Source: Topomyia yanbarensis (lineage: Eukaryota; Arthropoda; Insecta; Diptera; Culicidae). From it: a stretch of 64,000 nt of DNA. The position numbers and the translations under genes are program-made. Below are positions 1 through 10,982 of the stretch, in pieces. Under the pieces are notes generated by a model that saw nothing but the letters and a program-made list of their open reading frames with translations, was not told the origin of the DNA and did not search any database. The stretch covers positions 86,612,370 through 86,676,369 of the forward strand of contig NC_080671.1 in NCBI RefSeq assembly GCF_030247195.1, in the 5' to 3' direction. Position 1 is the stretch's first letter; each line of letters opens with the position of its first letter.

Positions 1-2530
1 TTGCGACAAACTTTTTACCAATGTGCAGCCCAATTTTTATGAGCACTCAAGTAAAAGAAAATGCGCTCCACTTTGCCGCACAGAAATAAACACCGCTCCA
101 ATATTTTTTTGGTGTTCCATTCCATTTTTGCGTAATCGTGATCCCGACCTTGTGGAGGATCTCCCTAAATAAGGCAAACCGTCGTCGCATCATTATCGTT
201 ATATTTAATCCTACACGCCTTGTTTCGACCATCATTATCGCGCGCATCCATTTCTGCGCATCAATCCAGCGTGCTACCGTCGAGGGGGTAAACACCTTTA
301 AATGTCATTGCACCATAATTGGCCTACATCTTCGGGCTTGGCTAATTTTCCACATATGGACTGCGAATGCGAATGTTCAACACCAGGTGATTGAAATTCA
401 TGCCGAAGGTTCAGAGGACCACCCCTGACCATACGGCACACTCACGCACCATCCGCGACAACTACAATTTAGACGTGGCTCGCCACCTCCGCCAAACGAT
501 ATGAGGCCTGTACGCTCTGAGTGCGATTGTAAATTTTTACTATCCTTCGACCACAAGGTATCACACGCCTGTAAATAGCCATAAAACAGATAGTATTTAA
601 ATAATTACCTATTGCATAGTTTCGAAAATCATGTGGTCGCGATAGAGTTACCTAATCCCGAAATCGGGGCGCATGTTCTACGCCAAACGGGTGAGCCGTG
701 AGTGGACATAACTTGCAAGTTCAATGGTTTCGGACGTGAGCGGTGTGCTGCGTAACTATAGCCGATGTGACTAAATTTTCGCCAGACGCAATTCGCATTA
801 TTTATTGACAATTAGCCGATAGCAGGGAGCAGCACGCTTTTCGTGAGACGCCCGATATCGTTGCCGTTGCTTTACTTCTTGCTTAAGAACTGCATTTTGT
901 TTGATAAGTTTTGTAAGGTGGGAAATTTTCAGTGTGGTGGACGTAACTTGGTTTATAATATAAAAGAATTAATCTGAAATGAGCCCATAGATTTTTGGAT
1001 GAAGGGACAAACTATCAGCCAAGAGCCGAACTAAATAGAAAGCGAAAGGTTATCTGAGAGATGATATTGAAATTTAACAGGAGAGTGTTTTGAAAATAGC
1101 ACGTAATATCCATACTATAAAAGTACAGAGCTGAAGCTTTAGGCTGAGTCAATTCATCGAACAAATTTAAGCAAATAATCGATTATTGGCAATTAATCAA
1201 GATGCATGCATGCGATGTAAAAAACGTGTTCTACAAAGAACAATGATTTATACAATGCAGGTGAACAAATTTGATACAAACTATCTGACCCAAAACATAA
1301 CTCGCGCCTATAGGTCATGAGTTGCACAAAAATATTAACATGTTGATTGCCTCCGCGCCGCATCTAAACTACTTTCCTTGCTACTTTCCGATTTAAACCG
1401 AAACCAAAAAACGCAACGCTTACCCACTTATGTTAGCGAAAATATAAACATTTGTGGTAACAGATGTAAAACATGTTCCATGCATTACTTCAAATGTGGC
1501 CGGCAGGCTATCTTCTACGAGTTCACAATTCCGACAACTTGACAGCCATGAACTGTTTTAACTACACCAGCTAGGCAAAAAATGCCTTTGCTACATGCCA
1601 TTCATTGGTGACTCTGCTCAAAGCACCATTTAATCGAATATCGATAGTAATCTGGTTGGCATTGCACACAGCATAATTTGCCGAATCGTGATACAAAAAG
1701 TTATTTTGGCCAGAAATCTATTTTCTTTCCCTAAATACTTGAAAGCATTGCCATCAAAAATCGAACATTCAAAGCACGTCTAGATTTTTGAAAGCCATGA
1801 GCATGATGGCTAATTTTATAGTTTCATTTTATTACGCATTTTGCTTGCCACGTTTCAGTTTGTTTTTATTTTGCTGTGATACAGATCGACAATGTCACTT
1901 TTCGTTGAAAAAAAACACCGGGCTGTTGATTGTACAGACCGTATTTTGATACAACCTCTGTTCGAAAGCGCAACGCTGCCCAGCAATTCTCCAATCAATG
2001 AAAAACGATTTCAGTTTTCTTGAACTATATAGTGCCAAACAAATCACGTGTTAGCAGTTGTGCTGTTCTTTTAATGTCTCTTCTGTTTCATTGCCAGACT
2101 GATAGTATCAATGGCCAAGGTGAATTTTAGCGGTTAGAAGACCACCAATCCGATCAGAGGAAAATACCAAATTTTGTTATCCGTTTTTTTTTGTTTCGAT
2201 TAGAAAGATTTTAACCTAAGGTTCATTCGCATTTTTGCTAGAGTGAATTTTCTGAAACGCTTTCTACTGGTGGCGACCTTTGATTTATTGAAAAATGAGC
2301 CGATTTTGGGTAAAATTTCAGATTCAAGCCTGTTGAAGTGCTCCTGAAATTTCTTAGATTTTTTCCAGATTTTTTTTTTATTTTCTGGAGATTCTAATAG
2401 AGAAGTTTGGTGAGTTAATTCGTACAATTTTCAGATTATTAGATTTGTACAATTTTTAGATTTGCAATTTGCAAATTTTTGAGTTTTGCATTAGTTTTTC
2501 TTCAAAACTGGGTATCTACAAAATTTTAAT
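1..2530. other. Gene-free stretch, nothing recognised
   Basis: No reading frame here resembles a known protein and none exceeds about 100 codons. The first 900 bases are less AT-rich than the rest, with short overlapping open frames on both strands (for example 138-428 plus) whose translations look like random coding. No RNA gene, repeat array or element end could be supported. Confidence 0.5.
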
Positions 2531-2639
2531 AGTAGACACATTCTTTCGTGACGTTACAACGCTTTGACTAATCTTCATTCGACAAATATGTTATAACTTT
2601 ATCAAATGAACGCCTACATCAAACTTTATCAAAGATTCA

Positions 2640-3140
2640 AGTTGAAGTTTGTATGAGATTTTTCGACAATTTACATGGAGAAAAGCCACTAGCTCACATT
2701 TTCGCCGCTAGGTAGCACTGTTCGCATCGTATTATCACTGTAAGTGAAAATAAGAAAGATAATTTAATTGTCTACAACTTTGTCGAAGACTGCTAGTCAA
2801 TCCGGCTTTGTTAAAAGAAGTTATTAAACTTCTTTTAACAAAGCCGGGTTGCCTAGCAGTCTTCGACAAAGTTGTAGACAATTAAATTATCTTTCTTATT
2901 TTCACTTACAGTAATAATACGATGAATACAGTGCCACCTAGCGGCAAAAATGCGAGTTAGTGGGTTTTCTCCATGTAAATTGTCGAAAATCTCATACAAA
3001 CTTCAGGCACGTTGGTCCGGTAGCTAGACTTGTTCGATTTGCTTAAAATTTGATGCAAGAGCTCCTGATGGGACTAGGAATCGAATCAGGGGTGGGCCGA
3101 TTGAGTTTACAAAAATTCATTATTTTTCTGGGCAGTCTAC
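2640..3140. repeat. Foldback element, short form
   Basis: Two arms of about 180 bp (2640-2820 and 2823-3004) are near-perfect reverse complements around a few-base spacer, for example TCTACAACTTTGTCGAAGAC on the left and its complement on the right. Beyond the arms, 3005-3140 matches the outer part of the larger foldback at 61274-62440, including the outermost GGGCAGTC. This copy therefore looks like an internally deleted derivative of that family. Confidence 0.8.
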
Positions 3141-3177
3141 TGAATATACTAGAAGAGGATTGTTTTATGACCGATAA

Positions 3178-3222
3178 TGTAACGTGACGTTACAACGCAT
3201 AAGCATAAGCATAAGCATAAGA
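3178..3222 (+). repeat. Palindromic 21-mer followed by a (CATAAG)n microsatellite
   Basis: The near-palindrome GTAACGTGACGTTAC, followed by AACGC, is immediately followed by about four CATAAG units. The same 21 bases recur exactly at 5536-5556. Confidence 0.75.
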
Positions 3223-4590
3223 GATCGCCCGTAGTTGCTACTCCGTTATTGACCAGAACCAAATTAGGTTGCAAAATGTTGATTGGAGCAACATGCTTGG
3301 GAATAACATGATGAACCTGATGAATGTACAACCTATTCTGATCCCTGCATGCTGATCAATACCGACGCCGGCCACGTCCGAATGCAGATCTTCTGGGAAA
3401 GGAAGGAATGTTAGTCCGATACATGTTGCTACTAGAGACCGAGGAATCCTCTGCATCTCCACATGTATCACGGGAAGGGGAGAGTTGTTAGTAAGTGTGC
3501 CAATAGCGTTATCATGTAATAATTGCTCTGGGAAGCCGGCTGCCGAGAATTTGGGAAATTTATCATTTGTTGTATTAATACGATTAACAAAATAAGCAAC
3601 TTGAACTCCGGATAGCCGGCTATAAGGAGCACTGCTTATATTTTTTTAATAATATTCAATCACGCGACGAACTTTTTCGTGGTTTCTATCGTGTCGGTGC
3701 TGATTTTACCCGGCGATCGTTTGAATGAAATGAGGAATCTTATACAGAAGGTTCATCAGACTCTTCCATAGGTGTCACGGAGTTGGTGATTTGGAAGGAA
3801 ATAGGGTCTAGGATTCGCTCCAAGCAAGCGATGCGACCTGTAAAGCATAGTTTATTAGTTTGTAGTTCAGTTAGTTTTCGAGAACACGATCGCCCGAAAA
3901 ATAAGATCTTGTTTAGTTTTTTATTCTTTTAAAATCTGGGTAGCCGGCTACCGGGAGTATCCTATGTTTTCTAAACAAAAGCAATTTCAACTCCACACAG
4001 CCGATCGTGAGAGTATTGCCCAGAAAAATTAATCTTATCTGCTTAATGGACCGGATCACTATTTATTGCGACATTATTTAGACTAACTTCGCTATTCCTT
4101 CTCTACGATATATTTTTTTGGTTACAAACTACCGAGTGATGACACGTTATACAGACAAAGAGTTATGATAGCTCTAGATGTTATAAATCAACGAAAGTGT
4201 TTCCTATTTCTAATATCGGATGGTTTGTGAAATACACGTATACGAATGATTATATCGAACATTGAAGGGAAATACAGAGGATCGTTAACCTGATGGACGG
4301 GCTTGTTACCAATAACGGAACTAAAAATTAGATTCATTAAAACAGACGAGGCGAATTTTCAGTACGTATTGATCCGCGGTCATCGATACTAGTCAAATTA
4401 AAGTCTTATTGGAGCTGATATCCGAACAACTTTTACGGCATTGCTTTCTCGGCTAGATCTGTTCGCACACTCTTATTCTGCTACTATCGGCAGAAGGCTG
4501 ATAGCTCCCAGTCGTCGCCGATCTAAGGACCAAATGTCATCAATAGACTTAGACTCGCGTGGAAGCATGAGATAGAATTGAAAGCTAACC
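3223..4590. other. Gene-free repeat-like sequence
   Basis: No coding potential was found. The block following the CATAAG array has the moderately GC-rich look of a dispersed repeat, but no second copy occurs in this window, so its extent is unknown. Confidence 0.35.
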
Positions 4591-5085
4591 AATGAAAATG
4601 ACAGCAAAACACTTATTCTTCGTGCTAACATAACTGAAGGTAATTGCCAACCGGTCCCCGATCCCTCTCGCCAATTGTCAATTCTCAAACCTTATACATG
4701 ATTGAAGTCATCATTCCACTCAAATAAGGTCATGTGTTTTCCCTAAGCACATTGAATGCTCTGTGGATCAGTTCCTCCGTTGGTAAAAAAAACCCTAAGC
4801 AAACATAGAAATTAGTTTGCCGACCGGCAGATACGTGTTCCCTTACAGCGCCATCACATCAACGGACACCCAAAATTTACATGCGAAAAAATATCTGCAA
4901 TCCCGAATATAAAAGATTCAAAACCTCTACTGATTTGCAATAACATAAAAAAGTAAAAAAACAGTAGAATATCCAAGGCGGCTCATTTTCAAAGATAGCA
5001 CCGCCGATGAATCACTAAATAAAAATAGGTGACAAGGGACGCGGACGAAATTAGCTGAGCTGGTTTGCCACCTATTTTTCGGGCG
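4591..5085 (+). repeat. Dispersed direct repeat, copy 1 of 2
   Basis: About 500 bp aligns collinearly with 23298-23812. Shared landmarks in order are TTATTCTTCGTGCT, AAGTCATCATTC, AGAAATTAGTTTGC, GTGTTCCCTTACA, GATGAATCACT and GCGGACGAAA. The copies have diverged considerably with many indels. No coding sequence, terminal repeats or target duplication were found, so the class is unknown. Confidence 0.7.
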
Positions 5086-5535
5086 AAGAATTTTGGGGCG
5101 ACACCTGGTAGTCGCTAGACGCTGGTGAAACGCCAACTATTTGAATATGTTTGCCATATTTTTTCACTTTTCGGATCGAATTTTTTCTCTGAAAAACCAT
5201 ATTTCACTATTTTTACAATTTACACTGTGTTTCTAGACATTTTCTGTGCACTTTTATTGTCCTTGCATTGGAAATCGACGGCCCGTAATGCGAGTAAAAG
5301 ATATTTTTTCATTTGCCGGAATTCGATTTTCGCAAACTGTCACCACTCGCGTCTATCGAAAATATGCCGAAAAATGCTTTTATAACCCCTTTCACTTTGT
5401 ATAGTCGTTAAATTGCACCGTTATTCACACTTTTGATAACCGTACCAGTAAACTGTGCCGAAAATGATGAAAATTAACCGACTCGAAGCTCTACGAGAGT
5501 CAACCGCTCGCGACGAAGATACACACACTCCTCCA

Positions 5536-5556
5536 TGTAACGTGACGTTACAACGC
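5536..5556. repeat. Second exact copy of the palindromic 21-mer
   Basis: Identical to 3178-3198, containing GTAACGTGACGTTAC. Neither the microsatellite nor the neighbouring sequence of the first copy follows it here. Confidence 0.75.
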
Positions 5557-5810
5557 GTCACAAATTAGAACTCAATATTTCAATAAAATCATCAAATTCT
5601 AGTATATTCAGTTTATGTTGATTGAATCTTTCGTTAAATTTTGTCTACCTTCCGAATCAGTAATAAGTTTTGATGTAGGCATTCATTTGATAAAGTTATA
5701 ACATATTTGTCGAATGAAGATTCGTCAAATAGTTGTAAACGTCACGAAAGAATGTATCAGTATAGAAAACACTTCAAATAGTTGATCCTAATATAAGGGC
5801 ATAATTTTGT

Positions 5811-6284
5811 TTAACCCTTTCATGCCCAATTTTTTTCTAGTGCATGTAGGGTTTCAAATCTATTTTTCCTTGAAAACGGTTGGGTTAAGAAACATGAAAA
5901 GTCTTGGTTCGTAAAGATAGGTGCTTCCCTAGCCGTGCTAGCAGCTACTTAATTTTTATCTTCCAATGCTCAATGTAATTCTTCTAGAATATTTATAATA
6001 GTCAGATTGCGTGAAAAACGTAGCCAAAGATAGTCTAAATTGATAGGTTTTATCAGCTTTCAATAATATTGCAGTATAACGAAGATATATGAAAAAAATA
6101 TTTTCCGTCGTCAACGTAAATTGTCCCTGGCAGCACTGTTCCATCGGAATCCAATCAGACTAATTGCAATAACTTCAGTTCCAGAGCTGATCCTTGTAAC
6201 TGTTAATACTCAAATGAAAGGCAATAGTCACATTTAATAGCCTTACGTTGTTGTCCACAAACAACATGGGCATGAAGGGGTTAA
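5811..6284 (+). mobile_element. TTAA-flanked MITE, copy 1
   Basis: A 466-bp non-coding element sits between two TTAA tetranucleotides (5811-5814 and 6281-6284). Its ends are inverted: CCCTTTCATGCCC on the left and GGGCATGAAGGGG on the right. TTAA targets are typical of piggyBac-like elements, so a piggyBac-mobilised MITE is the likely class. A diverged sister lies 74 bp downstream in the same orientation. Confidence 0.85.
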
Positions 6285-6357
6285 GAAAGTGTATAGCTAC
6301 GACTAATGGGGTAGGGGTTGTTATATAACCTTTAACATTTCTAGCTATTCATCAATT

Positions 6358-6847
6358 TTAACCCATTCATGCCCAACTTTTTTCTAGCGCATATAGGGTC
6401 CCAAATCAATTTTTACTCAAGTCTGTTGAGATAAATAAACCCGGAAAGCTTAAGATATGCGTTTCTCTGACTCAAATTTTACATTTCGGTACTCAATCCA
6501 ATTCACCTAGAATTTTTGCAATAGCCCAATTGCACGAAAAAGAACAGCCGAAATTGATAGGTGTCATCATTTTTCAATAATATTGTGAGACAACGAAGAT
6601 ATATCAAAATATCGTTTCTCACGGTAAACTGAAACTGTCTCTGGAAACACTGCACCAGCGGAATCCAATAAGGCTAATTGCACATCAGGTATACGGATAA
6701 TACTTACAACTATTAGTGCTCAAATGAAAGGTTATAATCGCAGTTATTAGCCTTGCTTATTTTTGTGAGCAAATCTTGCCTAAATCAAATAATATAACTG
6801 CTTAAAAACGTCGCTGTTTTTAAACAACATGAACATGAATGGCTTAA
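6358..6847 (+). mobile_element. TTAA-flanked MITE, copy 2
   Basis: The second copy lies between TTAA at 6358-6361 and 6844-6847. The left end is CCCATTCATGCCC; the right end has decayed (CATGAATGGC). Internal blocks shared with copy 1 include TTCAATAATATTG, CGAAGATATAT, GGAATCCAAT and CTCAAATGAAAGG. It carries an extra stretch of about 50 bp near the right end relative to copy 1. Confidence 0.8.
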
Positions 6848-8860
6848 AAAATGAGCCGAATGAGTTTTTTAACAGGATGTCACTTTGGGCACTCTAATGA
6901 ATACTTAAAGCAACTATCGTACAGTAATAGTTAGAGAATAACAAATTTAGTCATTCTATATTTTTTAGAGAATTTAACAGAGCTTAAGGGGGGCGTCTGG
7001 TGTAAAGTGATCAAACCGAAACTTGTTTTGCTTTACGATTTTGAAGACAAGGCAACAATGGATCTTTTGTGTAATTTAAAGATTTATTTATACATTCATT
7101 TTGTAAAAAAATATTTCCAATTGCGCAAAGCCGCACATACTAGCGTTCCAAGAATAGACGTCCAACCACTTTCACGTCGAGGAGTACCGCGGCGAACATT
7201 ATAACTCTTGGTATAATTGTCTGATTTGATTTGTCCCAATTTGTCGCGCTGAGTCGATTGATATATGAGACTCGGCCCCCGGGAGGCGGAAAATGTTTTC
7301 AAAGTTTTAGTGAATCCTTTTCATTTCTTTTGTGAGGAATGTAATAAGAAATGTAAAAACAAAACCAACTGATATTCTAACAAGCACACTACGTACACTT
7401 TACCGTGTATTCCAATTCAATTCAATTTCAATTCTAATTCAGAATGTGAACGATTCAATTTAATGCATTTTTTGCATTAGGGAAATATTTCGACTGTACC
7501 CACAGGAGATCCTATAGCAACACCGAACAAATCTGAGGTATGCAAAATATCATGTTCCCACTGCGATAACTAGACACGTCCATGCCCAATAAAAATATGC
7601 AGGACGGTAGATCATGCAAGTTTCAAACCCAGTGGTATCTACCAAGTTTTTAGCCTCGAGGGCCCTCATATTCGCTGTTAGTGCCTAAATGATTCTGTTA
7701 TGTTACGTGAACGTCTACTGATCAGATCACGTCGTGAAAAGTTGTTCTTCGGGATTTTATATGGCGGACCCCAGTTGGTCTGAAGAATCCATTCGTCAGC
7801 ATAATACTTGCAGCCATGCATTGCCACATAGATGGTACTCCTACATTATTTATCAGGATGCGACGCGACTACGGCAAGCTTTTGCATCATCACACTTGCT
7901 GATGAGCGAATATGCCTCATAGGTAGGAATTGACATTTGAACGGGTCTGGCTGGCTCTCAGCGCAATTTCTATTAGTAACGAAACCAGCACCGCCGCGTT
8001 CTTCACACATAATGATCGGCAACGCAAATTGGAACGCTGCGCGATTCGTACAGGACTGGTTCGAAGCAGGATTCAGTGGCACATAAAAGCTACTGTCGTA
8101 CATCAGACGGGGCTGTTACGCAAGCGCTGAAATATTTGCTAATTTTCAACTGTCACAGAGAAAATAGCGGCTTACTACAGATCAACAACCGACTCGGGTT
8201 GGAGATTTAAATGCATCTTAGATTTTTCATCATTGCACACAACTGATAAAAACCGCGTTGAAGAGCGAGTTCAGTTATGCTGCAGATATACACACAGGCA
8301 CGCCAAATTAGTTTCTGCATCGTAGCGATGTGCTGCTAGTATGTTTCTAGTAGGAATGGCATTTCTGGTTTCCGTCCCCCGAACCACCTTCTGTTATTTG
8401 CGCCATACGATCGCAAATTTTGCGTTAAGGTTCGTTTCATAAGTCTACATTTGCACAAACGTATCACGTTCTGCGGCAGTAGCTTGAAACCATTCCGTTT
8501 CAGTAGAAGTCATGCAGATGATTTTATTGTGATTTGTTAAAACATACTATATATATCATCGTTAAACTATTCTGTTCTCTAAAGAAACTGATTCGACAAT
8601 TTATTACAACATCAATGTCGCAGCATACTTTTTTCCATTATTGCGATCGGTGTAAGCGAGAGTACATTGACCAAAACTTATTTCTACATGGTAAATCGCG
8701 GATTGTGTTTCGACTTCGTCTCATGAATATCTGGCACTGACCTAGTACAATATGAACGCTAAATCCATAATCGTAACGCAATTTGTGTTACTGAAGCCCT
8801 ACATTAACTAAACTGTTCGAAAATCGTATAGAAATAAGTATTGCAAATGAAGCCCACAAT
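6848..8860. other. Gene-free stretch with one repeat tail
   Basis: Nothing gene-like apart from the repeat tail at 7217-7345. Open frames at 7734-7922, 7846-8103 and 7930-8130 overlap on both strands, have no recognisable domain and are taken as chance. Confidence 0.45.
7217..7345 (+). repeat. Interspersed repeat tail with GAGTCGATTG core and terminal hairpin
   Basis: The order is GTCCCAATTTGTCG, GCTGAGTCGATTG, ATATGAGACTCGGCC, a GC-rich palindromic stretch and a closing hairpin CATTTCTTTTGTGAGGAATG. The same order occurs at 40706-40838, and related pieces lie at 39160-39262 and 38770-38845, always on the plus strand. The hairpin close resembles the 3' end of a SINE-like or LINE-derived family, but I cannot name it. 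Confidence 0.65.
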
Positions 8861-9221
8861 AACTTTAGCCGTGGTTTTCAACCTTTTTCGTCCCATGATC
8901 CCTTTTCTGAAAATTCTCACAGTCGTTTCCCATCCATGAAAAACTCAGAAACTCAAATGACGGGATCAGATTAACATGATTTGCCATAAAACATCATTTT
9001 TAAATAACGGACATTTTGAATGTAAAGTGAGCGAGTTACGTTATTCAAAATATTCCAGCCTTTGATTATGAATCACGATATAAACCTATGCAACATTTTC
9101 AAATAAAACGATACAGTTACCTACAACTTTTGTCTTGCCTCAAGTATAATGTACACCATAGGATAGACCAATTTACCCCTGGGGGTGAATTCATCCCCGT
9201 TTGAAAACTACTGAACTAAAA
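8861..9221 (+). mobile_element. hAT-like MITE
   Basis: The left end CCGTGGTTTTCAACC (from 8869) and right end TTTGAAAACTACTG (to 9213) are inverted and resemble hAT-type termini of the CAGTGGTTTTCAACC kind. The flanking 8-mers AACTTTAG and AACTAAAA match at only 5 of 8 positions, so any target duplication has decayed. The interior of about 345 bp is non-coding. Confidence 0.65.
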
Positions 9222-9889
9222 ATTGGCAAGATATAGATAGCGTTTCGACAATGTGTCATCAGCGATGTCGAATGCATGCTTAATAGAAGGGATAATATCA
9301 AGAACATTGAGAAAAATAAGCGCATCAATATAGTATTAACACATTTGTTTAACAATCAAATAGTACGTACATCAACAAGAAAAAACACAACAAGAAAGTT
9401 CCACTTACTGTACCTGCTGTAAAGGAAGCCACATTAAGCCTTGGCAATGCATTACTGTCACACTTGGATTAACAGCTGAGCGAGTGGCAAATAGGCGGTG
9501 ATCTGCAAATAAATCGAATAAAACATTTTCATGCGGTTTGCTTTTTCCCCGAGTTTATGCCGGCTCACTTTTTACCTCCATACGATTGATTGTTTTGTTC
9601 AAACGGTGAATGTTGACTAATTAGCTGTCATTTGGGTGAGTAAACAAAATGCACACAATTGGCGTCTGAAAATTGAACTGCAAAGCCAACGTTTTAATTA
9701 ACATTCGCACACTTAAGTGTGAATATTTGCTCCCTACTGGAATCAAGCTGTACTTTATTTTATTTATTTACTTTTCAGGTATGTATTTGGAATAGTCGCT
9801 TGAAATTGCATATGCATATATAGAGTGGCCATAAACGGCGAGTGAAACCCAGGACAGTCGAAAGAAGACTCACCGTGTCGATACATCGC
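9222..9889. other. Gene-free AT-rich stretch
   Basis: No coding sequence, RNA gene or repeat boundary could be supported between the hAT-like MITE and the LINE fossil. Confidence 0.45.
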
Positions 9890-10760
9890 GCTTGAACGTG
9901 GTTGACAAAATTCTCCCCAGGTGCTCGACAATCATAAAAAATGTCTGGAATGTGACAAGCAAAGCTCTGCCGGAATAGTTTTCGTAAGAATTTGTTGACA
10001 GCGCACTTCTTCGGATTTACACACACACGCGGTTCATGGTGCACAACTATAAGCAAAGGTTTCAAGCTGTTGTTTGGGAAATCCGCTATTCTCGACTCAG
10101 TGGATGAGACAAATTTTTGTGAAATCGTCTGCAAAGGACTGGCGAGATATCTTTACCACTAAATTCATGTCATTGAATTACAACAGAAACATCAACGATC
10201 CCAAGTAGCTTCTCTGAGTTATTCCTGACGTTGAAGTCAATGTGGGTGCCTTACAATCTCCCGGGCTGTGAGCTAGGGTGGAAAAATCCTCAAAAAATAC
10301 CTTTGATTCCAAATTTTTCCATTTTAGCTATTGTAGTAGCGTGTTTCACTCTATCAAAAGCGACAGATAGGTCGGTGTAAATAATTTCAGTTTGAGCGCG
10401 ACGTACCATATTCACTATTATATGGAATGTTAGGCACGACAGGTTAATCACTGTTCATCATCATGACGTGAAGACATGTTTATCGTTGATTAGATACTGC
10501 TTGCATTACTATGTTCGTGAATTTTCAACAAGATGAAAAAATGCCTACGGCAAGAGTTACACGAAAGATGTGAAAAAGCGGAGTCACCAAAACGTCGATG
10601 TGTCTTTCCACAAGGACAGAAGAGATTCTGTCGGGTCCCTTATTGAAAGCCTAAATTAAATCTAAAAGAAGCTCTGATAACCATCGTTTCATCGACGTCG
10701 GAAAATTTAGTCCACAGCTAAAACCAAAATTTAGAAGCATTTGAAGACAAATTGGATTTA
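9890..10760 (-). pseudogene. Jockey-type LINE reverse transcriptase fossil
   Basis: Reading the minus strand from 10760 down to 9890, the expected order of non-LTR reverse-transcriptase blocks appears across shifting frames. It starts with an N-terminal block reading KGPDRISSVLVERHIDVL at about 10530-10650, where functional proteins have KGPDGIP. Next comes the catalytic palm block TDLSVAFDRVKH near 10339-10375, with the first catalytic Asp in TDLS. After it comes a thumb-like NPKKCAV near 10002-10020. Stops and frameshifts separate the blocks, and the YADD box could not be located. This is a 5'- and 3'-truncated dead copy. The motif style (TDLSxAFDxV, NPKKC) is that of the Jockey group. A same-type fossil lies on the plus strand at 33868-34715. 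Confidence 0.75.
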
Positions 10761-10982
10761 CGTTAGTACGTCGTATATCATAAAAATAAACAAAACATGC
10801 GACGGAAGCGTTCACACTCGTCTGGATGTTGGATTCGGTTTTAACCGAACAAAAGCTTTTCAAATCACTACTTTTTTCAGTACTTCTTATTATCGGCCTT
10901 TCCTATGATTAACTGAGTGCATTCAAGACGAGTTTAAGGTATTCAATATTTTTTATTGTTTTTTACAAAATATGTTTGCTGT

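Larger units (their letters stand above)
2535..5757. mobile_element. Region bounded by a ~95-bp inverted repeat (possible TIR element)
   Basis: The sequence at about 2535-2627 recurs in inverted orientation at about 5665-5757. Both begin with CATTCTTTCGTGACG read inward and share the block around CTTCATTCGACAAATATG. The pair could be the ends of a 3.2-kb non-autonomous element, or two independent insertions of one repeat. No target-site duplication is evident and no transposase frame lies between them. The interior holds a foldback (2640-3140), a hexanucleotide microsatellite and a dispersed repeat (4591-5085), so it is composite. Confidence 0.4.

Noticed and set aside
138..428. Open frame of 96 codons near the left edge
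   Set aside because: No recognisable domain, and overlapped by an antisense frame of similar length.
9775..10134. Intact 119-codon minus protein
   Set aside because: Part of it (the NPKKC region) is the thumb of the LINE fossil; the rest reads through frameshifted sequence.
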